Origin: Phoronis australis
Taxonomy: Eukaryota > Phoronida > Phoronidae
Length of the DNA stretch: 64,000 nucleotides
Assembly: GCA_002633005.1 (NCBI GenBank)
Contig: NMRA01000020.1
Location: 1,526,816-1,590,815, forward strand
Direction: 5' to 3'
In this document: piece after piece, positions 12,501-27,820 of the stretch
How positions within the stretch are numbered: position 1 is the stretch's first letter
How the letters are laid out: each line of letters begins with the position of its first letter
Translations under genes and position numbers: made by a program
The notes under the pieces: model-generated
What the model was told of the DNA's origin: nothing
What the model saw: the letters and a program-made list of their open reading frames with translations, nothing else
The model's database searches: none

Positions 12501-13450
12501 CATATTAATGTTTCTGTATTTCTATCATGGCTATGGATAAGTAATTAATAGCTGACCCACAATTCTTCATACACTGCTTACCAAATTCTAGGCACCCAAT
12601 ACAGCCTGTACTGTATATGCAAGTATTTTGTTCCGCCCATCACTGAAATATTGCATAAAAAGAAATTTTTTACCGAATTCTTTTGCTCGTAAGGGCATGT
12701 GACTAAGCTTCATTTCTAGATGCAGACGACTGTTCCTCATGTAGGTGCATGTCTTAAATAGCAGGTTTTGTTATTTGTTTATGTTTAGTTATTTTTTGCG
12801 TGGTCAATATTAAATTGAGTGCACTTAAACATGAATCATTTTTTATTGGATAAGTCGCAATTCAGCTGCTTGTTGTAAACATTTTAGTTTTGTTCAAGGG
12901 TTTTACACAAAGGCGCATGCATTAGTACCGAATGCAGGTGCAGCTTTACATATCGGTGTGTGACTCAAATAGACATATATCTAGAGGTGTGCATGGGCCA
13001 GTTGCAAAAAACTAGACTAAGTCTATTGCATATTTATGGACCTTGTAAAAACACTGTCTGTCCATTCTGATGTTTTAGTTTCGTTACTTCGCCAAATTTT
13101 GGCTTTTTTTTGGCTTTGATACAAATCGAGGGGAACTCAACATTGGCCCAAGAAATGACCAATGAACAGTTGGACTGTGTCAAGTTATTGTATGAACAGT
13201 TGGATTGTGTAATGTTATTGTATGAACAGTCGAATTGTGTCATGTTATTGTATGAACAGTTGGAGTGTCATGTTATTATATGAACAGTTGGACTGTGCCG
13301 TGTTATTGGTGTTGTTTTCTTTATTAGGATAACACTCTGAGACATGTGAATACAAATCAGTGTATGGAGGTGTCAGAGGATGGACAGCATCTCTCCATGA
13401 AAGCGTGCACTGGCACTGACAGACAGATCTGGCTGTGGAAGAGGAAGTAG
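351..13450 (+). CDS. GALNT: Polypeptide N-acetylgalactosaminyltransferase (GALNT), 3' part of gene, 8 constitutive exons plus 1 alternative exon
   Basis: This enzyme starts mucin-type O-glycosylation by moving GalNAc from UDP-GalNAc to Ser/Thr of proteins in the Golgi. The exons read in order 351-515, then 2475-2688 or 6619-6844, then 8107-8224, 8793-8978, 9432-9560, 10917-11021, 12329-12457 and 13328-13450. All have GT-AG borders and join in frame to give 389 residues (393 with the second alternative exon). Visible hallmarks are the Mn-binding DSH (residues 48-50), the Gal/GalNAc-transferase motif [13 protein letters not shown] (W156), the third metal ligand His in CSHVGH (H184), and three ricin-B lectin repeats ending GNQFW, GNQEW and RQIW. 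The sequence is closest, from memory, to the C. elegans GLY-5 / fly PGANT5 / vertebrate GALNT1/13 group; the exact orthologue is uncertain. The cytosolic tail, membrane anchor, stem and first third of the catalytic domain lie upstream of the window. Confidence 0.97.
745..1247. mobile_element. Non-autonomous DNA transposon (MITE), hAT-like ends with 6-bp TSD, copy 1
   Basis: The element starts CAGGGCTTGGAAT and ends ATTCCAAGCCCTG, a perfect 13-bp terminal inverted repeat. It is flanked by a 6-bp target duplication GTTATT (739-744 and 1248-1253). A second copy in the same orientation lies at 4931-5439. Ends beginning CAGGG with 6-bp duplications resemble the hAT6-type groups in repeat libraries; that class assignment is inference. 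No transposase is encoded. Confidence 0.88.
2334..2400 (+). repeat. tRNA-like SINE remnant (A-box and B-box-like)
   Basis: TGGCTCAGCATCAGAGCATC resembles a tRNA D-arm/A box, and about 25 bases later GATGGTTTTGATTCTG resembles a T-arm/B box. The spacing is tRNA-like but the anticodon and acceptor stems do not pair, so this is a degenerate SINE head rather than a tRNA gene. Confidence 0.35.
2475..2688 (+). CDS. GALNT: GALNT alternative exon A
   Basis: The acceptor TTTAG ends at 2474 and the donor GTACAA starts at 2689. The exon is 214 nt, enters after codon base 1 and leaves after codon base 2. It encodes [18 protein letters not shown], then [10 protein letters not shown], then [15 protein letters not shown], ending in APIR. 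This is the canonical form of the segment, very like GLY-5/PGANT5-type enzymes. The F-x-W pair (FNW) lines up with Phe280/Trp282 of human GALNT2, which I recall as part of the acceptor-peptide pocket. A paralogous exon with the same phases lies at 6619-6844. Confidence 0.95.
2689..6618. other. Intron between alternative exons A and B
   Basis: About 3.9 kb, containing MITE copy 2 (4931-5439) and an N at 6472 in a C/T-rich stretch. No further coding exon is recognised. The remaining sequence is AT-rich and unremarkable to the eye. Confidence 0.7.
4931..5439. mobile_element. Non-autonomous DNA transposon (MITE), hAT-like ends with 6-bp TSD, copy 2
   Basis: Same family and orientation as 745-1247: starts CAGGGCTTGGAAT, ends ATTCCAAGCCCTG, and is flanked by GCTTTT on both sides (4925-4930 and 5440-5445). 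It sits in the intron between alternative exons A and B. A poly-T tract near 5300 and internal conserved sequence are shared with copy 1. Confidence 0.88.
6619..6844 (+). CDS. GALNT: GALNT alternative exon B (duplicate of exon A)
   Basis: The acceptor TCTAG ends at 6618 and the donor GTATAT starts at 6845. The exon is 226 nt with the same phases as exon A. It encodes [18 protein letters not shown], then [16 protein letters not shown], then [16 protein letters not shown], ending in DPIR. Compared with exon A it keeps the GWLEPL start, the F-x-W pair and the PIR end. It replaces the Cys of VVCP with Ser (as in the GALNT3/6 group), loses the Trp after GGFD, and is four residues longer. Including A and B together gives AGG TTG GCT TGA at the A/B junction, an immediate stop, so the two must be alternatives. 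The open frame and conserved splice sites argue against a dead copy. Confidence 0.93.
8107..8224 (+). CDS. GALNT: GALNT exon with the WGGEN Gal/GalNAc-T motif
   Basis: The acceptor TTGTAG ends at 8106 and the donor GTACGT starts at 8225. The exon completes the split Arg codon left by exon A or B, then encodes [20 protein letters not shown] and [19 protein letters not shown]. The GG-E-N block is the hallmark Gal/GalNAc transferase motif contacting UDP-GalNAc and acceptor. The exon ends on a complete codon. Confidence 0.96.
8793..8978 (+). CDS. GALNT: GALNT exon, C-terminal catalytic segment
   Basis: The acceptor TTTAG ends at 8792 and the donor GTAAGT starts at 8979; the 186-nt exon is phase 0 at both ends. 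It encodes [20 protein letters not shown], then RKRSPYSW (the position of the flexible catalytic loop), then [20 protein letters not shown]. The His in VGH is the expected third metal ligand. The conserved AEVWMDEYK block supports full catalytic competence. Confidence 0.96.
9432..9560 (+). CDS. GALNT: GALNT exon, end of catalytic domain and linker
   Basis: The acceptor TACAG ends at 9431 and the donor GTAGGT starts at 9561; 43 codons, phase 0. It encodes [20 protein letters not shown], then [20 protein letters not shown], then SGE. The CKSF-W-Y-NV-P pattern is the invariant end of the GALNT catalytic domain before the lectin linker. Confidence 0.96.
9650..10040. repeat. Degenerate repeats built on GTGACAAA / GTGACATT
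   Basis: In this GALNT intron the words TGTGACA, GTGACATT, GTGACAAAAT and GTGGCAA recur irregularly between 9680 and 10030. They look like a decayed short tandem repeat. A similar decayed array is seen near 37100-37240. No gene is visible. Confidence 0.35.
10245..10575. mobile_element. Imperfect fold-back element in GALNT intron
   Basis: The left arm (GCCCTTTTCAGCTGGCTAA, near 10252) pairs with the right arm ending near 10570. An internal perfect 14-bp pair, TAATAGTCCTTACC (10318-10331) and GGTAAGGACTATTA (10492-10505), confirms the palindromic organisation. Sequence around GATTCTATTTCCGTTA is shared with an inverted structure at 38815-38975, suggesting one family. Confidence 0.55.
10917..11021 (+). 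CDS. GALNT: GALNT exon, lectin repeat alpha
   Basis: The acceptor TTATAG ends at 10916 and the donor GTTAGT starts at 11022; 35 codons, phase 0. It encodes [20 protein letters not shown] and [15 protein letters not shown]. The CLD plus QCHGQGGNQ pattern is the first ricin-B (CBM13) repeat, split from its FW by the next intron, as is usual in this family. Confidence 0.93.
11592..12252. mobile_element. Fold-back MITE with arms of about 200 bp or more
   Basis: The left arm starts AGGGAATAGAGTAGTTACC at 11592 and the right arm ends GGTAACTACTCTATCCCCT at 12252. The complementarity continues inwards for over 200 bp, for example GGTGACC(A/T)...CCACTGG blocks and the CAATTTTGGTTTATT / AATAAACCAAAATTG pair near 11800 and 12045. 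No target-site duplication is clear and no transposase is encoded. It lies wholly inside the intron before the exon at 12329. Confidence 0.75.
12329..12457 (+). CDS. GALNT: GALNT exon, lectin repeat beta
   Basis: The acceptor CTTTAG ends at 12328 and the donor GTGAGA starts at 12458; 43 codons, phase 0. It encodes [20 protein letters not shown], then [20 protein letters not shown] and YGP. The GNQEW closes the second beta-trefoil repeat. A fold-back element ends only 76 bp upstream of this exon. Confidence 0.95.
13161..13309 (+). repeat. Minisatellite, about 30-bp unit, five copies
   Basis: The unit TATGAACAGTTGGAYTGTGT followed by ATGTTATTG repeats five times with small changes; the fourth copy is about 27 bp. 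The array ends 18 bp before the last GALNT coding exon, so it occupies the branch-point/polypyrimidine region of that intron. Confidence 0.85.
13328..13450 (+). CDS. GALNT: GALNT terminal coding exon, lectin repeat gamma and stop
   Basis: The acceptor TTATTAG ends at 13327 and the TAG stop is at 13448-13450. It encodes [20 protein letters not shown] and [20 protein letters not shown]. The QCMEV and RQIW motifs form the third lectin repeat; the protein ends after a short basic tail, the usual length for the family. Confidence 0.95.
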   Translation, partial: DNTLRHVNTNQCMEVSEDGQHLSMKACTGTDRQIWLWKRK

Positions 13451-16400
13451 TCATATGTTGGTCACAGGTTGATTAGTTTTGTTTAATTCTGGAACAGGTT
13501 GTGAGTGAATGAATGGTCCAGAAGATGCCTACAAACTGCTGATATTGCATGCATTGTTGTGACATAAAGATACGTAAGGACATTTTTGAGTGTACCATTT
13601 AAATTATATTTGACGTGTTTTAATGAAATGAGTGTCAAAATGGCCCGCAATCCTTTGTTTTAGACATACATGCAGAGTAAAGTTTTCAAAAAATTGTCAA
13701 ATGGTTGAGTTGATGTTCAGGGTTATTTTATTAGGATAATGCAATAGTGTTAGTCTGGGTTTGTAATGTTGACATAATTTAATTTGTGCATTCTCACCCA
13801 ACTCAATTGTTTTAATTGTTGGTTTCTTATAAGGTTTTAGAGTTGTGCTGTAAATTTAAAGGTAGACACGCGATCATTACAGAAAAGTGTTGGCTGAAGT
13901 CAATATTTTTATTGTAAAGCTACATTCCAGGCTTTTGTAGAAAGTAGCTTCTATTAATTAGAATGTAGTTATTGTTAGGTTGCAAGCCTGGAAGCTATGC
14001 ATTTGTTGAGTGTTGAAATGTGACAATTCGATGACTTGTCTGTATTTTTTGCGTGCAGCTCAACATTGGAGAATTTTGGGACATATCTTCCACTGAGGTG
14101 GAACTGTAGCAATGCCACGTGCAGTGTTACTCACAACAGACTGAACTTTTTGCTTTATTATTAATATTGTCTGGTTGTACGGTCTGTTCAAATGAGGTGG
14201 GTGGTAACTAGTTCTGATAGTTAACGTCTGTGTAATGTATTAGAACTATGGCGGCATATGTAGTTTGTAGAAAAGGATGAACATTCATTTGATAGGTGAT
14301 TCTGATGAAGGGTGTTATTTTGACGGTTTGTTTCTCAAGTTGTCATAAATGTTGAAAGAACTTGCAAGAAAAGTTTATCGTAGATCATACTTCAAGTGCA
14401 TTTGTTTGTAAATAGCTTACCTGCAATAGTTTTGACATTAATTGAATGCATTTCATTATGTTGGTATATCTCGACAGCCAAGTGTGAAATTTTGTATTAC
14501 ACTTCCACTTCACTACCACTGAATAACGATTGTGTTGTAGCATTCTCAGCACATGACAGTTGAGCAATACTTGCTACTAATGTATTGTGTAACTAATACT
14601 TGCAGTTATATCCACAGAGACTTTGCAGAGGTGTGACTGAGTTGTTCAGAATTTGTTGTGCGGAGTGTTAGGTGAAATTTATTACTTGTGTCTCAAGTCA
14701 TTGTTACTGAAACAGACCGATGATCTAAGGGTCACATGTGTATTAGTTGTTCTCAAAGGATTGAATGGATCCCAGTCTTTGCGTGCCAACTTAAAACGTA
14801 TGAAAATCAGGTATTTGTTATCTGATACAAAAGTCTTTTTGGGAAATTTTGTAAATTTACCGTTAGAAGTGTCAAATTTTATAAGCAAAGGTGGGTTAGA
14901 GACAAGCATCCTGGTGTCGTAGTGTTAGTTTGGTGGGTTAGGTACTCAAGGGGTATGTATGCTGCTCAATTTGTGGTTGTGCTTGTGTCACTCTAGATTT
15001 CAAATACAAACGACCTCACTGAACTAGTCACCTTCGGGGTCGCGAAAAAAGAGATGACTTATCCCAGTGATATGTAAATTGAGGCTAGCCATTGATTGAT
15101 GGTGCTTGGAAGACTTTGCTATAAAGAGTTGAATCTTTGACATTATTTTTATAGAAGTGAAGTCTGACTTTGATCGACAGCTCTTTGCAACAATGAGCAC
15201 AACTTTACGTGAACTCAAACTGTCACAATTTTACTTGTCACGAATGCCCACAAAAATGTTGCACATTAATGTCAGAACCTTTTCCGCTTTTTGGGCAACT
15301 AGCGAACAAATGGTGACTTAACCGCAAACATTTACACGTAAATGAATGGGGCGTGCATTTGGGAGCAAGAAAGTGTCAACTTATGCAGACCTATGAGTAA
15401 CACATGGACAAGTTAAGTGAGGTCGCTTGAATTTCTCCTATTGTAGCTTTTCTCTGCCAAACCTGGGCAGTAACACATGATCAAAAGTTTTGTAGCACAA
15501 GTCTTTAAAGGGGGTTATTTGGCTAAAAGATGGTGTTTTTCCGGATGCAATGGCAGTTCAATATTCACTGGATGGTGGTTGCTGATGAAGAAATGGTCCC
15601 TGTTTTATGAGAACAGGCAGCTGTTCAGTCATGTTGGTGGCAGTGGGACAAGTCCATGTGAATTTGTGTATTTCCAGAGGTATTATTTCACAACCGCCAT
15701 GTAGCTTCCAAAAAGCAGCATGGTCCAGTTAACTCAGTAAATGTTGGTATCTTTGGCCCGATGCATAGACAAGTTAAAAGAGCTAGTACAGAAATAGCAG
15801 TGCTGCAGTGTTGTCCAGCAAGTTAACATGCAATACATGAATTTGACCTCTTTCTTGATCATTACATTTGTACCAAAGGTCAATTTCCTCTTATTTTTTA
15901 TACAAACCTGGCCACTTCTCCTTCAGCAGGAGTAGAAATACAGCAATTTTTCAGCTACTAACTGAAGATTTCCAAAATTTCCTGTAGGCAGGTTGCCTTC
16001 ATTATCTCAAAATCCTAGAAGAGCCCTCAGAGCGTTCTCATGGACAAAAAGTTGGAGATGCTCTTTTAGAAACCTATATTGTAGCATGCACCACTTTCAG
16101 TCAGCCAATAACTTAGTTATGCTGCATCATGAATGGTGAGTGTAACCCAATGGTGACCATGTGGGCAAATAGTGAAGCAACATGACCGACATCTTGCTCA
16201 CTCTTTGGGTATGTGACGGGCATACTAAACGGCAGATCCCGAGAGGTGTTCGGAAATTTCCTATATTTTGTAGAAAGTGTGGCATGAACTTGTTTTATTT
16301 TATCAAATTTCACACTAAAAGAAAACTTTCTAAAATTCTACTTCATCAGTAGCAGGGTTTATACTGTACATATGGCACAAATCCACATTTGGTAACATTT

Positions 16401-16751
16401 GTGCCAAGACGATCGTTCTTCAGAAATTGAAAACTGGACAATTTTTGTGTGAAATAATTTAATTGCCATGATAGTACAACTTGGTTATGTTTTAAATTTT
16501 ATTTAAACCAACAGCCTTGTTTTCAGTTGGCAAGAGCTTACTGGCAATGACTTCATTTTGCTCACTGAAATTTTCTTGTGTTAAATTATTATTTGCAATG
16601 ACTTAATAGGTTTATTAGGCACGTCCTGTCAAAACACTTGTTAGTTAGAGTTAGTTTCTGGCAGGTACTTAATAATGTTATCAGAATTTTTATATAAGGA
16701 TTAAATGCAGTTGGTGGAAAATAATTGTAATGTTGATATTGTTGAAATAAA
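13451..16751 (+). other. Probable long GALNT 3' UTR with polyadenylation signal at 16746-16751
   Basis: No coding exon is recognisable after the stop codon. The first good AATAAA I see on this strand is at 16746-16751, followed by T-rich sequence, which would give a 3' UTR of about 3.3 kb. Shorter forms using variant signals are possible. The interval is AT-rich without an obvious repeat family. Confidence 0.4.
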
Positions 16752-17486
16752 ATTGTTTTAATTTTTAAATTATACCTTTTGCTTCATTCTTTTGTCCTAT
16801 GTACAACTGAGTAACTATATAAATAGAGCTGTGTGCATTAAGTAATACCAGTGTCGTCACAAAAATAAGTTATGACGTTTACCATGGTCCTTTAGGCAAC
16901 AAGTTGAGGTAAAATTTGATCAGTAAAAAATATTTTGTCAAAACCTATAATCACCCGGCCACACAGATTGAGATCAATGATGAGACAAAATTGTGTTCCC
17001 TCAACATTATTGGCTGTAGCGCTGTCAAATGGAGAGCTTGCATGTTCTGCATCTCTCCAAGGAGAACCTACGCAACCTACAGTCATTTAAGAAACAACTG
17101 AAGGTTGTTTAGATCCTAATTACAGAATGGCGTGTCCATCGTGCTAACCTTACAGTGAATTTCTCGTCATTCCCAGTTGAGAACAGACTGTTACTATGGT
17201 GTATTCTACTAGCACCTGGCTGTGATGACTGGGAATTCCAAGACAATTATTCCATTTCTAATGGTGTGTATTACATTGCACCAATGTTCCATAGATTGTG
17301 CGATTGCAACTTTCATGGCTCGACCACTGTCTGTCCACTTCCAAATACGCATAGCTGTACAAAGCACATAGGACAACACTCTTGTACTGCCCTAGTCTAG
17401 TCTACAAGAGTGAGGGTCACAACTCCATCCTGTTTCACTCAACTCCTGGGTAGAACACATACTAGGCACGTATAGTAGACAAATTC
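16752..17486. other. Convergent intergenic / overlapping 3' UTR zone
   Basis: GALNT (+) and IDI1 (-) face each other here. The reverse-strand AATAAA at 16611-16616 (plus-strand TTTATT) would place the IDI1 mRNA end inside the GALNT 3' UTR, so the two transcripts could overlap. Nothing else is recognised. Confidence 0.3.
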
Positions 17487-23511
<6,025 letters not shown>

Positions 23512-23707
23512 GGCATTACCACAGGAAAATTACCCTATGAGAAAGCATGTAACCTACAGACATCTTTCTTCAAAGGTGGTGNTTGACTGATTGCAATCAT
23601 ACATTCATGCAACCTGCAGCCTGTGCGTTGGATGGCCCATGCTGATGGCTACATTAGCAGCTGCGGGTACCGGACCGTGGGCAGGCAGGGTCGAATAGAG
23701 TCATAAA

Positions 23708-23793
23708 CAGTGACCACCGTCTCTATTCTACAGTCTCTACTCCGTCTACTGGGTACTGGGTCAGCTACTGTGAGTTAGAGACGGTGGTCACTG
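23708..23793. repeat. 18-bp perfect inverted repeat with 50-nt loop
   Basis: CAGTGACCACCGTCTCTA (23708-23725) is exactly complementary to TAGAGACGGTGGTCACTG (23776-23793). It lies in GC-rich sequence upstream of IDI1. It may be the ends of a very small MITE. Confidence 0.8.
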
Positions 23794-23979
23794 ACAGTAG
23801 GACTAGGGCAGTAGGAGTAGGAGAATGGCTTGCACAAGCCGACAAGGTCATTTTCAATTCACGCGAGACTAACCTGCTAACCAACGGCTTACCGGATAGG
23901 CCTACTAGTCCTCAGAACTTTGCTATAACACGACGTCAGCTCAGGTGATGCTAGCCACTCCGCAAGGCACGGAACTACG

Positions 23980-24034
23980 CCAATCAAATTGCGAAGAAAC
24001 ATCATCGAACGACAGGAATCGGACGATCACCGCC
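23980..24034 (-). promoter_or_regulatory. Possible IDI1 promoter elements: CCAAT box and SRE-like word
   Basis: CCAATCA is at 23980-23986 and ATCACCGCC at 24026-24034, about 0.6 kb upstream of the IDI1 start codon in a locally CpG-rich stretch. Sterol-regulated isoprenoid genes in animals often pair an NF-Y CCAAT box with an SREBP site such as ATCACCCCAC. Only six of the first bases match here, so this is a weak suggestion. Confidence 0.2.
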
Positions 24035-24136
24035 TCGTTTTCGAAGGGATTTCCTAGGCTAAAAATATCATGTCGCCAGGGGGCGAGACCGTCTCATCCA
24101 TGAGCACAGTAGCCAAGAACTGGGGTTTCAGGTTGC

Positions 24137-24265
24137 ACGTCGAGCCGAGCCAAGGCTGGAATTTTAAAGTCCCGTTTACATGCAGCATTTTCACACCCGT
24201 TTGTAAATATATACCATACGCAAATCTAAACGCGGGTGTAAATGTAAATCTATATCGCGTTCGTA
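24137..24265. repeat. Possible MITE ends, GTTTACATGCAGC / GTGTAAATGTAAAT
   Basis: Within a GC-richer block the words CCCGTTTACATGCAGC, CACACCCGTTTGTAAAT and CGGGTGTAAATGTAAAT occur in opposing orientation. Overlapping open frames of about 118 codons run through this block on both strands but show no domain I recognise. I therefore leave it as a repeat. Confidence 0.25.
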
Positions 24266-24782
24266 TGGCCATGGGGGAAAAGAAAAGCAATATTTGCGCT
24301 AAGTACCGTCGGCCGGGTCTATGGCTGGTAGCCGGGCCGGCGTTACTGTTTCCAGTCGCAGCCGCAAATCGACACGAGCTAGTAAAGAGAAGATTCTTAT
24401 TGAACAATTGCCTTGAACCTGGGTAGGCCTGAGGCTCGGATATCGATCACCACAGGAAAGTTTTTGGAACTATCTCGCAATATGATACGACAAGAACCGG
24501 TTGAGGACATGACCTGCAGTTTGATATTGGTCCTAGGACATGACACAAAGACGAAGGGTTGTTTGAAATTGTCAAGTGGCAGATGCATTTCTATAGGCCT
24601 ACTTATTTTGTCAAGAAGTTCTCGAACGGTATTACAAACAAATAAGAACTGAAATTCACCTGTCAGCCAAGTCGTAATCATGAATGCGTATACCGAGAAA
24701 GTGCCGAGTACTCTGAACAGCGCTGTTGGCCGGTAACCTGGCGGATAGAGTGAGGCCTACGTCAAGCATTATGGTTTTATTT

Positions 24783-24953
24783 GCAACTAATTAATTTACA
24801 CCGCTATAAATTAATTCACCCCGCGCATACAATTAATTTACTCCGTTAAAGGTTAATTTGCACCACAAACAATTAATTTACGATGTTCTTTAACAAGAAT
24901 TAATTTACGCACATAATTTAGTGCGTAGCGACCCATTTCATTGGCCAACTATA
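24783..24953. mobile_element. Right-hand remnant of TATCGTTGGCC-family element
   Basis: Repeated TTAATTTAC words (six or more) end in TTGGCCAACTATA at 24941-24953. This is the same architecture as the complete element at 36226-36715. The matching left end is not clear. Confidence 0.5.
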
Positions 24954-25534
24954 CAGACATATATTTCGTGTCATGCGTGGACATATTTCTTTGCTCCGCG
25001 GGGACGGAGCAACCACTCGATCCGGCAGGCCCCGTTCTCGTCCCGGCGACCGTTCGTGAAGACTGACGCAGAAATCGGTCACTCGTTTTCAACACAGGAT
25101 GCATTCCTGCCACGTCTGTGAATCAGTATTATACGCCAGTGAGTGCAGGGTAAACCTGCGGTGTTTGTCAACCTTAATTGCCTTCAAATTCCGCTACCTG
25201 TCCGCTCAACAGGGGTAACTCGGCGCCGTTTGAATGGCTGGTGTACAAGACAGGTACGGTCGTTTCTCTGAAAGTTCGTACACTGAACGGTATTAACTTG
25301 TTTTTCCGAACCCTTAATTGACAGCTTCGTCAGTGTTCCAGTTCATAGCGACAAAACCTGTTATACGAACTATTAGAAATAAAAGTCGATCGTTCGCAAC
25401 ACCGATTAATAACTGTACAATACATTGCTGAGGGCAACCATCAGGTTTGGTCGCAAAATGTGAATCATATTACCACAAGTAACAAATTATTGTCCCGGAT
25501 GATGGATTTACTTCAAGACCTCCGCTGTCCGGGG

Positions 25535-26656
25535 CCGGCCGAGTCAGCCACACCCCAAGGCTGGCCTACGGACTATAATGTACGAAGTGTAGAGTGAAAT
25601 GATCGTAGCCTTACTGTTACGCCATCCCGTTCTAGTGTAGGAGGTGTTGGTGCGTTTTTGTTACACAGTTTTGCATACAAACAGAAATAACGAAATGTTG
25701 TACAATTACCTCGGTTCGAGGCACTGACGTCGCGTTGTTACAGGACGCAATTTTGGCATCACCAGTATCCGGTCTGGTATGGGCGTTAGTCGTTCATTTG
25801 AGATGCCTATCCCGCATTTGTTATCAGAACGTCGTACGATTGTGTAACAGCTTGTCCATGCAGCGTGAATGAAGATCTCTTGTCTGCACCAAGCGCGACT
25901 GCCATGCACCACGACTTTCTGATGAGACAAACACCAAGTCGGTACATTGTAGGTTTGTTTACCCAGTGTCAAATGAACTACTCGTACAACACTATCGTGT
26001 GTGCACAGTCATAATTTCTGCCATCCTTTTTAACACACGTTTATACTGTGAATACAAAAGGCGTACAATCACGCATCGCAAATGCTGTCGTCATTNCCGG
26101 CCGAGTCAGCCACACCCCAAGGCTGGCCTACGGACTATAATGTACGAAGTGTAGAGTGAAATGATCGTAGCCTTACTGTTACGCCATCCCGTTCTAGTGT
26201 AAGAGGTGTTGGTGCGTTTTTGTTACACAGTTTTGCATACAAACAGAAATAACGAAATGTTGTACAATTACCTCGGTTCGAGGCAGTGACGTCGCGTTGT
26301 TACAGGACGCAATTTTGGCACCACCAGTATCCGGTCTGGTATGGGCGTTAGTCGTTCATTTGAGATGCCTATCCCGCATTTGTTATCAGAACGTCGTACG
26401 ATTGTGTAAGAGCTTGTCCATGCAGCGTCAATGAAGATCTCTTGTCTGCACCAAGCGCGACTGCCATGCACCACGACTTTCTGATGAGACAAACACCAAG
26501 TCGGTACATTGTAGGTTTGTTTACCCAGTGTCAAATGAACTACTCGTACAACACTATCGTGTGTGCACAGTCATAATTTCTGCCATCCTTTTTAACACAC
26601 GTTTATACTGTGAATACAAAAGGCGTACAATCACGCATCGCAAATGCTGTCGTCAT
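25535..26656. repeat. Assembly join with duplicated flank (N at 26096)
   Basis: Bases 25535-26095 recur at 26097-26656 with about 1% differences, separated only by the N. No gene is recognised in either copy. Best explained as two unmerged haplotype contig ends. Confidence 0.9.
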
Positions 26657-27188
26657 GGACTATTTGTTTGATGACTAATTGAATAGAACCCCGGCTATAG
26701 CAATCTACTTGACATAACATCTGTCAACACCAAAATATTTTGATGATGGTGTCCGCTTTTGCAACGACGTCAATTAACTTTCTTCTCTAGAAATTATTTT
26801 CTTAAATTTTACACTTAACATCGTAAAATAATTTTGATTACAAGTCATCTATTAATTTTTATTTTGGATCTCAGGATTTAATGTTTTATTTTCATTTTTT
26901 TTTTCTTTTTGACAGAGTTTGTTATTTGTCAAACCAATGGACAACGATTTACACGACTCTCAATAGCACGCCGCGTAACCCCAACGTCGCTATCAGCGGC
27001 AATGGGCTGTATCGTTGGCCACTGAACCAATAACGGGAATAACACCATACGTCGGAAGGATATGAGGCCATTCAGCCAGATCCGGACCTTGATGCTTTAA
27101 AACTTCAGGTTCGTACCCTGTGTTGCCAAGACCATGTCTTGTAAGATGCGGAAAGGCAAGGTGGGAATTAAGCCAGGCGCGTGCGAGT

Positions 27189-27594
27189 CCAGAGGTACCA
27201 CAAAATCACACACGCATCGCATCTAACGCATGAACCACCTACGAACCTATATATGAATCACGCATACGAACCCATGAATGGTGCATACGAACCGTCCCAA
27301 AAATCACGCATACGAACAAAAATCATGCGCACGGACCACAAAAATCACAAATGCGAACACAAATCATATGTACGAGCATCCACGAACCACCTGTTCGTGC
27401 GTATGATTCGATGCTCGTGTGTATGATTTTGAGTTCGTATGTAAGATTTTTGTGGTTCGTACACATGGCTTTTGTTCATATTCGTGATTTTTGGGTTCAT
27501 ATGCATGATTCATGGGTACCTAGGCCTACATAGGCTCGTAGGTGGTTCGTGCGTAACTGCGATGCTCGTGCGTATGATTGTATGGTACCCCTGG
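27189..27594. mobile_element. Fold-back element with ACGCATACGAAC subrepeats
   Basis: The left end CCAGAGGTACCA and right end TGGTACCCCTGG are inverted. The arms stay complementary for about 200 bp each (for example GAACCACCTACGA on the left and TCGTAGGTGGTTC on the right). Inside each arm a roughly 12-bp word like ACGCATACGAAC repeats. AGT flanks both ends (27186-27188 and 27595-27597), a possible 3-bp target duplication. No transposase is present. Confidence 0.7.
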
Positions 27595-27649
27595 AGTCAT
27601 CCATTTATCTGTACATTATTTCATGCTTAGTTCTGGAGCACTGATACGC

Positions 27650-27820
27650 CGTAAAATGTAACAATTTCGTAAAATGTAACAGTTGTTACATTTTACGTAA
27701 TTGTTACATTTTACGTTTCCAGGCCTCTCCTAAAATGTAACAAGTTGTTACATTTTATGCAATTAATACAATTTACGTCGAATGCATATGCCAGAAATGT
27801 ACCATTGTTACATTTTACGA
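27650..27820. repeat. Cluster of seven GTAAAATGTAACA motifs in both orientations
   Basis: The 13-14 bp word CGTAAAATGTAACA appears three times forward and four times reversed (near 27651, 27668, 27684, 27702, 27730, 27744, 27805). Two pairs form tight palindromes, the best being 27668-27681 with 27684-27697 (14 bp arms, 2-nt spacer). Confidence 0.85.

Noticed and set aside
24054-24426. 117-118 codon frames on both strands upstream of IDI1
   Set aside because: No known domain, both strands open, GC-rich with inverted-repeat words; not supported as an IDI1 N-terminal extension.
25706-26534. Two near-identical 88-codon minus-strand frames, apparently a tandem gene duplication
   Set aside because: Copies lie either side of an N and are the duplicated contig end; no recognisable domain.
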